Shown: positions 9,829-20,318 of the stretch, in pieces
Position numbering within the stretch: the first letter of the stretch is position 1
How the letters are laid out: every line of letters begins with the position of its first letter
From: Thalassia testudinum
Taxonomy: Eukaryota; Streptophyta; Magnoliopsida; Alismatales; Hydrocharitaceae
Reading direction: 5' to 3'
Length of the DNA stretch: 64,000 bases
NCBI GenBank assembly: GCA_037157565.1
Contig: JAZHRO010000063.1
Location: 157,902,501 to 157,966,500 of the forward strand
The notes under the pieces: model-generated
What the model saw: the letters and a program-made list of their open reading frames with translations, nothing else
Database searches by the model: none
What the model was told of the DNA's origin: nothing
Translations under genes and position numbers: made by a program

Positions 9829-12013
9829 TGACGGGAATCCGTTCTTGCGCATTTTGAAAGTCGTCGGAATCGTAGTATAGTTGCGCAAAAACGTTCGTCA
9901 AAAATTAAGTTTGTAAAAATAACGAGACTTGAATCCCAGTCATTCATCTCTGAAAGGCGTTTCTTTTACTTTTGAAATCGATCTTACTCTACATTGTTTA
10001 GAATCGTATGCTGGTTCGTGATTATTACGTATTTAGGTATGACATGCATAGTTGCAAGAATATTAGGAATTGGAAATAGGCAACTTGAATCACACAAAAA
10101 AGAATGGCAATTATTAAGCTCATGGTGATTTCAAACATATAGAGACAAATATATATATAAAAGCATTTTTCATTCAATCAGCGGGAGAGTTGTTTGCAAC
10201 ATAAAACGTAGAAGAAAGCTGGTACATGAATGCTTAAAAATGTAAATCTAGCTACCAGAAAATGATCGCATACAAGAATCTATGGGGGGATTTTGCATGT
10301 ATCATTGGGGGAGAAGTAAGACTATGCTATTAAGTAGTAATAAAAGCAATAAAATTATGAAGAGCATAAATTAAATCTAGAAGAATAGAGGACATTCAGG
10401 GGTGGTCTTCGATGGCCTTGGTGTGGGCAGGAGGAGAATGAGGGGCGACCAATGTAGCTTAGGCCGACCCTTGGAGAGAGGGAGGAGTGATCTAGCATCC
10501 CGGCATGGTGTCCTCCATGATGGTGGTGAGCTCGTGTTGGTGGAGTAGCTAACCTAGGTGAAGGTGGGCGTGTATGGAGCTAAGGAGGTGAGTGGTGCCA
10601 ATGAAGCCAAGGGATGTGAATGGGTGCAAATGGCCACCCCTTAGGTCTTTTTATAGACCTAAGGGAAGCTCTCTATACAATTATGGAATTCTCTAGAGAG
10701 GCCTATGGTGGGAGCTCGTGGGAGAGTGAGAGAGAGAGGATGGATGGCGGTTTTTAGATCCACCAAATGTGGATCTAAAAATTGAATGGCTCTTGGTTGC
10801 TAATTTTGGCAACCAAGGCAACCACACATGGTAGAGAGTTCTAGAGAACTCTAGGCTAGGTATTTTCGTGTGGATGGTGTGTATGGGTGTGTGTGGGTCA
10901 AAACTTAGGTGGCTAGGTTGATTACGTTAGGCTCTAGTGGGCTTAGGTCAAGGTATGTCTCAAATTAGGGCTATAAACCCTAATTCACTAAGGTAAAGTG
11001 CAATTAAACTTAATGCAAGTTTAATTGGGTGTGTGGAAACTTAATTGAGAGTAAAACAACTCAATTAATTTAGGTATAGGTCAATTGGACTCTCACTGAG
11101 TCCAATTGGATAGTGTGCGCTGAGATCAAGGCTCAATTGGACTCAATGAGTCCAATTGAATAGGCAGATGGAATTGACTAAGATCCAAGTCAATTAGGTT
11201 TAGTGAGGACCTTATTAGGTCCTTAGGGAGGTCTAGAGGTGATGTACTAGGGTTAGGGCACCTTAATTTAGGTTCCTATAGGGTTGGAATTGGGTTTAGG
11301 GACCTAGAGATCCAAGATGAAGGCTTAAATCTCAAAATAGGAATTGGAGAGCAGTATCAGATGTCTAATAATAGTGTCAGATGTCTTATACTCAAAAATC
11401 AGAAGTCCAGACTTGTTGTCTGGACATCCAATCAGAGTCAGGAGGGATTTTGGGTTCTATTTTGGCTATTTTACAGAAATTGGATGTCTGACAAAGTGTC
11501 TGGATGTCCAATAACACTGCAGAAGTGTGCAGGAGATGGCTAAGGGTCCTGGACATCCTATAACTTATCTGGACATCCAGATAAGGGTTGGAACTAGGGT
11601 TTTAGGGCTTCCTAGGGTGTTGTGACCAAATCTAACGGTGGCTATGGCTTCGGGAAGTCTCTAGGCTATCCTAGGGCTAGGATGGACCTAAGCTCTTCAC
11701 ATTTTACTTCTTTATTCCTAATTAATAGAATAGCAAACTTTTAACCCCCTTACATTATTCTTCCTATATCTAAACTAAACCTTCTGCTCCAGCTCTGCTA
11801 CAACTCCTGTTATTTCAAATCAAGCTTCTGATCAGCTTATTCCCTGCAATCGATATAATGCACTTAATCAGCACATTATAATATTATTTTATGCATAGCT
11901 AAAGAAAAGCAGTAAAGATGCAAATAATGCTTTTGCGTGCATGAATTTTCCTAACTTATACTAAGTTCTAGCTTAATATAGGTCAATTAAGACCTATGAT
12001 TGCTGCGCAATCA
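9829..12013 (-). repeat. E2 3' LTR (left copy)
   Basis: On the minus strand it starts TGATTGCGCAGCAATCA at 12013, next to the polypurine tract, and ends at 9829. The terminal GAATCCG region aligns base for base with 17090-17117. It is rich in short perfect hairpins (10638-10665, 10751-10781, 11082-11108, 11134-11158) and in GACGTC-like palindromes (11350-11580). Confidence 0.9.
10638..10665. promoter_or_regulatory. TATA box inside a perfect palindrome, left LTR
   Basis: CCCTTAGGTCT (10638-10648) and AGACCTAAGGG (10655-10665) are exact complements. The minus-strand TATA box CTATAAAAAG spans the 6-base loop. The same 28 bases are intact at 17892-17919. Confidence 0.7.
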
Positions 12014-12048
12014 TACCCCCTTCCCTAAATCTTGCTAGTCCCTAGCAA
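12014..12048 (-). other. E2 polypurine tract and hairpin
   Basis: On minus, TTGCTAGGGACTAGCAA (12048-12032) is followed by GATTTAGGGAAGGGGGTA, then the LTR start at 12013. Confidence 0.8.
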
Positions 12049-13820
12049 ATGCAAGACTAAATTATTTACAGCAAGGGTCCCTAAGGGACCGATTATTTTA
12101 TCAAGTGTATGCATAGAGATTTTTCTCCTTTTTGTTTTTATCCTATGCTCTAGAAATCTAGTCAATCGTGAAAGTGCAGCTATGTAGCTTTTGCAACGGA
12201 TTCGAGTGAAAACTAATACACATCTAAAGCCTATACTTGACCCCTAGTAAAAACTCTAGTAAGATAGGTGGACTTCTTCCCTCGGGGTATTCAAGATATT
12301 CTATGAATTCCACCCCAGCTTTAGGCTTAGGTAGAGAATCTCTGAGGGAAAGGATTATATATTTGGTGGCTCACTATCTCACCAAATTCACACATTTGAT
12401 CTGTATTTGGTGGTCTCACTAGGCATTAACACTTTAGTTGAGTTCTCATAACCCTAACACTAAGTCGGAATTCCTCAGGCAGTATTTGGGCAGTCAGAAA
12501 CACAAGAAAAATAGGTTATGGCCATATTTAGTGGATCTCAATTTTATTTGGTGGTATTGCCTCGATGAAATAAACACTAAATATTCGTTCCTTTCTTTGC
12601 TTTTTCTTATTTTTCTAATTTTTTCAGTTTTTCTTTCTTTTCATCTTTTTTTTTTTTAACATAACATAACTAACATACATCCATGAACTTTATTGATGAG
12701 GCATTATTAGGAATTGGTGGTACTCAAGAGACATTATGTGGCTTATTTGGTGGAAGTGCCTACTCACGGCATTGGGAAAGATGGATAGGATGGTGTATTT
12801 CTGACCTTGTTATCAATACCCTCCTTCAGCTGAGGATTCCGTAGAGAATGGTTGTAACCATCCACCTTAGCCCTAGTTTTATTGAAACTCACTCTCCGCA
12901 TATTTGCCTTATTTGGTGGCTCTCAAAATTTCGCACAAAAATGTATACGCAGGAATTGTGAGCGAAAACTATGTATAATCTCAGAGTATCATCACCTAAT
13001 TTCTAGGATTTCAGATTCCTCACACTAATCTTAGAGCACCAGTACACTCTACTCTCATCTCACACTATTTGGTGATTTTTGGAAGAAGATCTGCCTGACT
13101 CCTAAAACACTGTCCAGGGGTTCAGGAAAAGAAGCACGGCTTCTTCACAACAGACTGAAGACGTTTATCAACCCTCACTATGAATCCATTGCAAATTCTA
13201 CGTGTGTGTGAAAAGTTGTACTGGATTCTAGATTACAGGAATCAACTAGAGAATAAAATCCCTAATGCATTCTCTTAATAAAGTAATATTATCCATGAAT
13301 GCAATATGTATATATGCTATGAATAATTAACCTAGTATAATTTGTACTTCGTGAATTTTCTGTATCGCGTTACAGCCAGCTTGACCCTAAATTTAGAACA
13401 AAAGGTGAGCAGGTGAGTCAGAAGTGGCTGTTGCGAGCATTGGAGGTGGAGTCGGTTGTTCTTTTATTTAAGGTCCTAAAGTACGTTTTACATGTAGCTC
13501 CAAGGTTTTCCTAAATGTTGGCATAAAATTTTTTCAATTTTTCTGTATCTACCCCCCATGCCTAAGTTCTTGCATGTCCTCATGCATGAATATAAAAGAA
13601 AATGAATAGACAGAGGGAGAATGGGTAGAAATCACCTGTAGTTGCTCCTGAAAATATAAATTCAGCACCAGCCAACCTGTTAGTATGCAATATACAAAGG
13701 GGAAATATGCTAAAAGAAAAATATGCTATGTATAAAAATGTTTATGTATAGATGATGGTGAAATGTGGAGTGAATGGTATTTATACGTGCTGAGTTTAAC
13801 GCGTCCAGGTGGGCAAAAAA
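12049..13820 (-). other. E2 3' untranslated region
   Basis: Non-coding. It contains five exact CCACCAAATA motifs on the minus strand (12360-12369, 12404-12413, 12545-12554, 12744-12753, 12910-12919), a near copy at about 13067 and a pyrimidine tract on plus (12595-12658). An extra polypurine-tract-like site lies at 13551-13582. Short open stretches on plus (12237-12659) are not convincing genes. Confidence 0.65.
13551..13582 (-). other. Extra polypurine-tract-like site in E2
   Basis: Minus strand reads GAGGACATGCAAGAACTTAG then GCATGGGGGGTA, about 1.5 kb upstream of the true tract. It matches the extra sites in E1 and E4. Confidence 0.7.
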
Positions 13821-14141
13821 TCAATCAGATGTGTCATTCCTAGCATAGGAGCCGGCTAAGATTAAGAGAAAGATATGCTCGTATGCTCCCAGAATCAGTG
13901 GTCCAGAGATGCGAACCAGCTGATTGTGCACCCCTACTCCAAAAAGTCTAGCTATAAGAAAGTGTGGAGTGGTGGTGGGAAATAGAGGATAATCAGAGGG
14001 GGGATCATGATGTTGATTCAGCTGATTTATCATGTCCCACAAGTTAGTAGGAAGTTGCTGAGGGAGTAGATCAAAATGTACCTCAAAACCAGAATCTGAG
14101 TCATAGGGATCCTCATAATGATAATTGACATCAAAGATCAT
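13821..14141 (-). CDS. Short open frame overlapping end of E2 unknown protein
   Basis: An uninterrupted 106-codon frame whose ATG overlaps the TGA of the upstream frame in the four bases ATGA. It begins MIFDVNYHYEDPYDSDSG, continues the acidic, Tyr-rich composition of the preceding frame, and has a hydrophobic C-terminal stretch. It may be a C-terminal extension lost from the main frame by a frameshift, or a separate product made by re-initiation. No known family is recognised. Confidence 0.4.
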   Translation of the reverse strand: MIFDVNYHYEDPYDSDSGFEVHFDLLPQQLPTNLWDMINQLNQHHDPPSDYPLFPTTTPHFLIARLFGVGVHNQLVRISGPLILGAYEHIFLLILAGSYARNDTSD

Positions 14142-15445
14142 GCCCTCTCCAGGCTCTGGGTCATATGGGGTATCCGTGAAAGTAGAAGATCTGTGGGGAG
14201 GTCATTGAAATCCTCATCAGAAATTAGTTCATCCTCATCAGTACCCATCTCTGATTCATCGAAGGCTGACTCTTCATGCTCGAGGTCGAGCCATTGACTA
14301 GGATGGTAGGTGCGTCCCCAGCTCATTCTGTTCGAAGCTTCACCCTCATATGCATTGGGCTCCTCAGTAATTCCTGCCTTGGGTAGCATATTTATTTCTT
14401 CGTTCAAGTTATCCAGAGCTACTTCTGGTTTTCGGATGTTAGGATCAGGGATAGAAAGTGTCATCTCAGAATCTCTAACATACGAATTAGGGATGTAGGT
14501 GAAAGAAGAAGAGTGCAGATCAGAATATGTTGGCTCTAGCACAGGCTCTCCTACAATGGGAAGTGGCCTAGATTGATCAGTAGTGTCGCATGTAATTCTT
14601 GCCTTAAGATCCATATCCTCAATTGGATCTACTTCCCTTATCTCGATTGGGTTATCTAATCCAAGAGGTGTCTCGTAGGATTCAGGATAATCTGATTGCG
14701 GCTCAATCCTAGAGATATCAATCCTTTCCTCCTCAATGTCAGATGAACCCATTCGGCATACTTCCTACCCCTGTCTCATATCCACGCTACATTCTTTTTC
14801 CCCTAAGTGATCTTCCAGTATCTATTCCCAAGAATCTTCTGTGTGTCCTGGCGTAATCGTTTCGGATTCCTCGAGGTCTTCAAGGCTATTTTCCACTTGA
14901 TATCTCAAAAGTAGTAGTTCTTGAGTTTCCCGATTTTGTCTCATTAGCCTTGTTATCTCTGCTATTTCCCAAAGAAGCTCCATCACAGCTTGTTGATGCG
15001 GAATCCAACTTTGTCTTTGGTTCGGCTCAATGATAGTCTGGATTTCGTGTAGATAGGATGCGGTCTTTTCCTTAGCGCTCGTTATAGCTCTCTGTATTCT
15101 ATAATGCGGCAGCATATGCACCGGTAGCTCTTTAGGGGTTCCAGGGGGTGAATCAGGTCTACCCATGTTCCATGGGTGAGAAGTAGGAGTACGAAATCCA
15201 TATCCTGGGTTATAAGATGCAGTCCTTTGAGGGACCGACTGGTATGGGTCATAATATCCAAGGTTAGGATATGGGTTAACCATTTCGGCAACTCGAGGAG
15301 AAGGAACAGGTGAAGCGAAAGGTCATCTTCACCACCTTGGGTTCTGATCCCAAGGTTGAGCTAATTCAGTGATCCGAGCTCTCAGATAAGCTCGTGGGTC
15401 CAGCTCTTCTGGATCCTGATTAGGTCCAAATCCAAGGTTAGCCAT
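14138..15445 (-). pseudogene. E2 unique reading frame, unknown protein (decayed)
   Basis: One minus-strand frame of about 435 codons runs from an ATG at 15445 (MANLGFGPNQDPEELDPR) to the TGA at 14138, with only four in-frame stops (two TGA near 15330, TAG near 14823 and TAG near 14766). The N-terminal part is rich in Tyr, Pro and Gly (GYYDPYQSVPQRTASYNPGY). The middle is a probable coiled coil with many Leu, Glu and Gln (about residues 110-200). The C-terminal half is strongly acidic (GTDEDELISDEDFNDLP). There is no gag, zinc knuckle or pol motif. It fills the gag-pol position and parallels the E1 frame in composition. I infer a structural or RNA-binding role at most; the function is unknown. 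Confidence 0.6.
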
Positions 15446-17069
15446 TGTGGCTAAGCAGATAGAAGAAATGGCTCACCTCCTTGGAAGCGGCCCCAAAGTT
15501 CAACCAAGTGAGGTCGAAGTGACCTCCTTCCGTGCATACACCGCCCAACCCCTGGGTTGGTGTAGCCACACAGGATAAGGCTAAGGCCCTGTCAATCAAA
15601 TCGTCCTTATAGATTGGGTGACCAGATTTTTCGTTAGAAGTGAAGATAAGTTCGTCGTTCAACCAACTGAAGGTGATTCCCGCCTCTCAAGCTAACCTAG
15701 CCAGTCTGGTTACGAGAGGACTAAGGGGAAGGTTCTTCCTTTGGCTTATGCCTCCGGTTCCGTTGACCCCGAGTCGCGGTCGTTCGACACTACCCCGCAG
15801 ACTTAGTCACCAGGTTTGGCAAAAGAGATTAAAAACACCCAGTAGTACGACAATGAACTCAGGTTGATTTCGTGTTTTAAAATTAGTTTTAACCTGTTTT
15901 CTTCAGTGGGGTTTGTGGTGAGTGGCCCACAAGGTGACCAAGCTCACTGGCTAACTAGACTTGATTAAGTCTAGGTTAGCCCAAAGTGTGGTCTCTAGTT
16001 GTAACCCTAATGGTTCAACCTAAGTTGAATGCACTTCTAGGTTTTTTTTTTGTTTTAGCATACCACAAAAGTAAAGTTGGTTCTCTGATGATAATTGGAA
16101 TCCACTTAATTTTAAATTTTTCGAGTAGATTAATTTTCAATTATTTTTTCAAACACTATTTTTTTGGAATTTGTACTCTTTCAATCGAATTTTTAGGGAA
16201 TTTTGAATATCAGGGGGTCAGATTTGGAATTTTGACCCTTAGTCAGTTTTTTGCTTTGAAACAGTTTCAAATGACCTTCAAAAATTTAGGAAAAATATGG
16301 AAAATAAATCCAATGAGATCAGCTTTCAAACCCCATCATTTTTAGTCAAAACAGATTCGCAGATTGCTCGAAATCGCTTTTTGAAATTTTGAACCTAGGT
16401 CAGTCTGACCCCTATGCACTTCACAAATTTTTAAAAATTGTATACTTAGACTTTTTTCAAAATAATGGTCGCATTTGAAAGATGGTTTGAAAATGAAGAT
16501 TTAGTCTAAATTTTAGAATTTTTCGTATACTAATTTTTCTACAATCGAATTTTTAAGTTAGATTTGAAATCTGGCCGAAAATCAGAAGATGGTGGAAAAG
16601 CTTTTTAAAGAGGTTTAAATTTGAAATATAAGCTTTCCACCAAAAATGCTTTTTTTCTTTCTCAAAACTTTTGCACGCTTTTTTTTTTGCAAAGAATTTT
16701 TCAAAAGATTCAAAGAAAATATCTTTTTCTTTTTTCAAACTAGCCTAGATTCGAAAGGAAACCTAATCTAGATTTTTTTTCAAAATTTTTCTGATTTTGA
16801 TTTGTTTTTTCACGAAAATAAGAAAATTCTCTATTTTTTTTTCAAAGAATTTCTCAAAGGAAATTGCAGAAAGTAAATATACTCCTAAGGTTCAGAAAAA
16901 AGAAACCTAATCTAGAGAGAGATGATGTGCACCTTATTTTTCTTCGTCGTGCTCGATGTGTGCGTAGATCCCGTTTTCCTCCCGTGTTGTCCAACACATC
17001 AAAGACAAAGTAGAGGCAGATTCGTCAGTGATAGATTAAAAAATCAAAATCATATAAAATGACATTGCC
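15446..17069 (-). other. E2 leader
   Basis: About 1.6 kb between PBS and reading frame. The distal part (16000-16900) is T-rich on plus with runs of T and homopolymer-like text. The open stretch at 15438-15662 and others on plus are not supported as genes. Confidence 0.55.
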
Positions 17070-17087
17070 TCCCCAGCAATGGATCCA
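17070..17087 (-). other. E2 primer-binding site (variant)
   Basis: Minus strand TGGATCCATTGCTGGGGA lies two bases inside the right LTR. It differs from the perfect tRNA-Asp complement at four positions, yet keeps the spacing and the TGG start. Confidence 0.65.
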
Positions 17088-17089
17088 TT

Positions 17090-19278
17090 CGACATGAATC
17101 TGCTATCGCACATTTTGAAAGTCGTCGGAATCGTAGTATAGTCACGCAAAAACGTTCGTCAAAAATTAAGTTTGTAAACATAACGAGACTTGAGTCCCAC
17201 TCGTTCATCTCTGGGAGGCGTTGCTTTTACTTTTGAAATCTTACTCTACTTTGTTTAGAATTGCATGCCGATTCGTGATTATTACGTATTTTGGTACGAC
17301 ATGCTTAGTTGAAAGAATATTAGGAATTGGAAACAGGCAACTTGAATCACACAAAAGGAATGACAATTATTAAGCTCATGGTGATTTCAAACATATAGAG
17401 ACAAATATATATATAAGCATTTTTCATTCATTCAGCAGGAGAGTTGTTTGCAACATAAAACTTAGAAGAAAGCTTGTACATGAATGCTTAAAAATGTAAA
17501 TTTAGCTACCAGAAAATGATCGCATACAAGAATCTTTGGGGGGATTTTGCATGCATCATTGCGGGAGAGGTAAGACTACGCTATTAAGCAGTAATAAAAG
17601 CAATAAAATTATGAAGAGCATGAATTAAATCAAGAAGAATAGAGGGCATTCAAAGGTGGTCCCCGATGGCCTTGGAGTGGTTGGGCGGAGAATGAGGGGC
17701 AACCAATGTAGCTTAGGCCGACCCTTGCAGAGAGGGAGGAGTGATCCAGCATCTCGACATGGTGTCCTCCATGATGGTGGTGAGCTCGTGGAGGTGGAGT
17801 GGCTAACCTAAGTGAAGGTGGGGGTGTATGGAGCTAAGGAGGTGAGTGGTGCCAATGAAGCCAAGGGATGTGAATGGGTGCAAATGTCCACCCCTTAGGT
17901 CTTTTTATAGACCTAAGGGAAGCTCTCTAGAGAATTATGGAATTCTTTAGAGAGTCCTATGGTGGGAGCTCATGGGAGAGTGAGAGGGAGAGGATGGATG
18001 GTGGTTTTTAGATCCACCAAATGTGGATCTAAAAATTGAATGGCTCTTGGTTGCTAATTTTGAAAACAAAGGCAACTACACATGGTAGAGAGTTTTAGAG
18101 AACTCTAGGCTAGGTATTTTCGTGTGGATGGTGTGTATGGGTGTGTGTGGGTCAAAACTTAGGTGGCTAGGTTGATTACGTTAGGCTCTAGTGGGCTTAG
18201 GTCAAGGTATGTCTCAAATTAGGGTTATAAACCCTAATTCACTAAGGTAAAGTGAAATTAAACTTAATACATGTTTAATTGGGTGTGTGGAAACTTAATT
18301 GAGAGTAAAACAACTCAATTAATTTAGGTCTAGGTCAATTGTACTCTCACTGAGTCCAATTCGATAGTGTGTGCTGAGATCAGGGCTCATTTGGACTCAA
18401 TGAGTCCAATTGAATAGGCTAATGGAATTGACTAAGATCCAAGTCAATTAGGTTTAGTAAGGACCTAATTAGGTCCTTACGGAGGTCTAGAGGTGATGTA
18501 CTAGGGTTAGGGCACCTTAATTTAGGTTCCTATGGGGTTGGAATTGGGTTTAGGGACCTAGAGATCCAAGATCAAGGCTTAAATCTGAAAACAGGAATTG
18601 GAGAGCAGTATCAGACGTCTAATAATAGTGTCAGATGTCTTATACTTAAAAATCAGAAGTCCAGACTTGTTGTCTAGACATCCAATCAGAATCAGGAGGG
18701 ATTTTGGGTTCTGTTTTTGGTATTCTGCAGAAATTGGACGTCTGACAAAGTGTCTGGACGTCCAATAAAACTGCAGAACTGGGTTTGAAGTGTGCGGGAG
18801 ATGGCTAAGGGTCATGAACATCCTATAACTTATCTAGACGTCCAGATAAGGGTTGTAACTAGGGTTTTACGACTTCCTAGGGTGTTGTGACCTAATCTAA
18901 CGGTGGCTAAGGCTTCGGGAAGTCTCTAGGCTATCCTAGGGCTAGGATAGACCTAAGCTCTTCACATTTTACTTCTTTATTCCTACTTAATAGAATAACA
19001 AACTTTTAACCCCCTTACATTATTGTTCCTATATCTAAACTAAGCCTTCTGCTTTAGCTCTGCTACAACTCCCGTTATTTTTGATCCAGCTTCAGATCAG
19101 CTTATTCCCTGCAATCGACATAATGCACTTAATCAGCACATTATAACATTACTTTATGCATAGCTAAAGAAAAGCAGTAAAGATGCAAATAATGCTTATG
19201 CGTGCATGAATTTCCCTAACTTATGCTAAGTTCTAGCTTAATTTAGGTCAATTAAGTCCTATGATAACTACGCAATCA
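17090..19278 (-). repeat. E2 5' LTR (right copy)
   Basis: It aligns throughout with 9829-12013. The minus-strand start TGATTGCGTAG lies at 19278 beside the target-site duplication, and the end lies at 17090 beside the PBS. The TATA palindrome (17892-17919), the 13-base hairpin (18005-18035) and the GACGTC cluster (18613-18844) are all retained. Confidence 0.9.
17892..17919. promoter_or_regulatory. TATA box inside a perfect palindrome, right LTR
   Basis: Identical to 10638-10665. In this 5' LTR it is the copy that would drive transcription of E2 on the minus strand. Confidence 0.7.
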
Positions 19279-19283
19279 TTGGG
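19279..19283. other. E2 target-site duplication, right copy
   Basis: TTGGG, matching 9824-9828. Confidence 0.85.
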
Positions 19284-20112
19284 ACTAGTTAAAAGTATCC
19301 ATGGAGGCATGATTGATTGAATTTTCACTCATTTCCTCAAACAAATCGTGCACACTATCTACGCCTTTGTTGTGGAAATTGCCTTCGCAAGAAGCGTCCA
19401 CATGATTTCTGACTTGCTCAGTCAACCCATGGTAAAAGATCTACACGAGCTGCCATTTTGGCACCTCGTAGTATGGACACTTCCACAATAAGTCCTAAAA
19501 TCACTCCCAGACAACATGAAACTACTCCCCTGGCTATTCGACGAAGGTAGTAATCGCTTGTCTCAGAGCATTGGTACGTCCAACAGGGAACAATTTCTTT
19601 TGGAAAGCCAATTTCAGATCATTCCATGTTGCGATCGACCTTCCTATGGTCCTGTTCCAATAAGTAGCTTTATCCCTAATAGAGTGGGGAAAGAGTGTCA
19701 TGATCATCTTCTCTTCATTTACATTTCGTGCTTTGGTGGTTTGGACAAACGTGGTCAAGTCCTCCAAATTTTGAAATGGGTCTTCAGAGCTAAGCCCATG
19801 GAAACGTTTGATCAGGCTTAACGACTAGGGCTTGATTTCAATGTCTCCGGCTGGAATCTGGACGTCTGGACATTCCCCTTAATTTGAAGGATCATAAAAA
19901 TCCTTCATGGGTTGAGCGCCCTGCATTCCCTGGAACCATTCTTGCATTCTCTGCATTTGTTCCTACTGCCTTTGAAACATCTACTGGTGATTCTGAGGCA
20001 GAGGAGGTTGTTGATCGGCCATGGGATCAATTTGGCCAAAATTCAATCTACACCTCCTAGAATGATCTAATGGTCCTTCCAATCGAGGATTCAATGACCT
20101 CCTTCCAAGCAT
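19279..20112 (-). pseudogene. G1 gag, proximal part
   Basis: The minus-strand Gag frame starts MLGRRSLNPRLEG at 20112, after a pyrimidine-rich stretch. The capsid core is recognisable (LFPHSIRDKATYWNRTIG, then AFQKKLFPVGRTNALRQ), a pattern typical of plant Ty3/gypsy Gag (Retrotrans_gag family). Gag would form the virus-like particle that packages element RNA. Several in-frame stops are present. The frame breaks off at 19279 where E2 inserted and continues at 9828. The MLGRRSL start recurs in E6 (42449), and variants occur in H1 and E9, supporting this start. Confidence 0.8.
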
Positions 20113-20313
20113 AAAATGGAAAAAGGTCAGAAGGACTAGGGATAAGAACCCTATAGCACAACAAAACAAGCATGTCCTTAAGTTGGATAGCCTAAGGATC
20201 TGTAGACTCTCAGAATCCGTCTTAAGATTAAAGATGATTTACTCTACTTGTATCCAGTCAATCCAACCAGTTAGAAGGAGGGATTGGGGAAAGGTTCTTC
20301 CTTTAGCTTGTGC
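20113..20313 (-). other. G1 leader, third piece
   Basis: It matches the E1 leader around 2500-2660 (for example CCCTCCT..AACTGGTT and GATT..GGAGTCT blocks) and links the solo LTR insertion to the gag start. Confidence 0.65.
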
Positions 20314-20318
20314 CTCCG

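Larger units (their letters stand above)
9829..19278 (-). mobile_element. E2: complete non-autonomous LTR retrotransposon, 9.45 kb
   Basis: A structurally complete minus-strand element with two LTRs of about 2.19 kb (9829-12013 and 17090-19278), a 5-base target-site duplication TTGGG, a PBS at 17070-17087 and a polypurine tract at 12014-12030. The 5.1 kb interior has no gag-pol. It holds one decayed frame of unknown function (14138-15445) and a short open frame overlapping its end (13821-14141). The LTRs look about 95 percent alike by eye, so insertion is fairly recent compared with its surroundings. It sits in the gag of G1. It belongs to LTR family C with E3 and E8. Confidence 0.9.
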
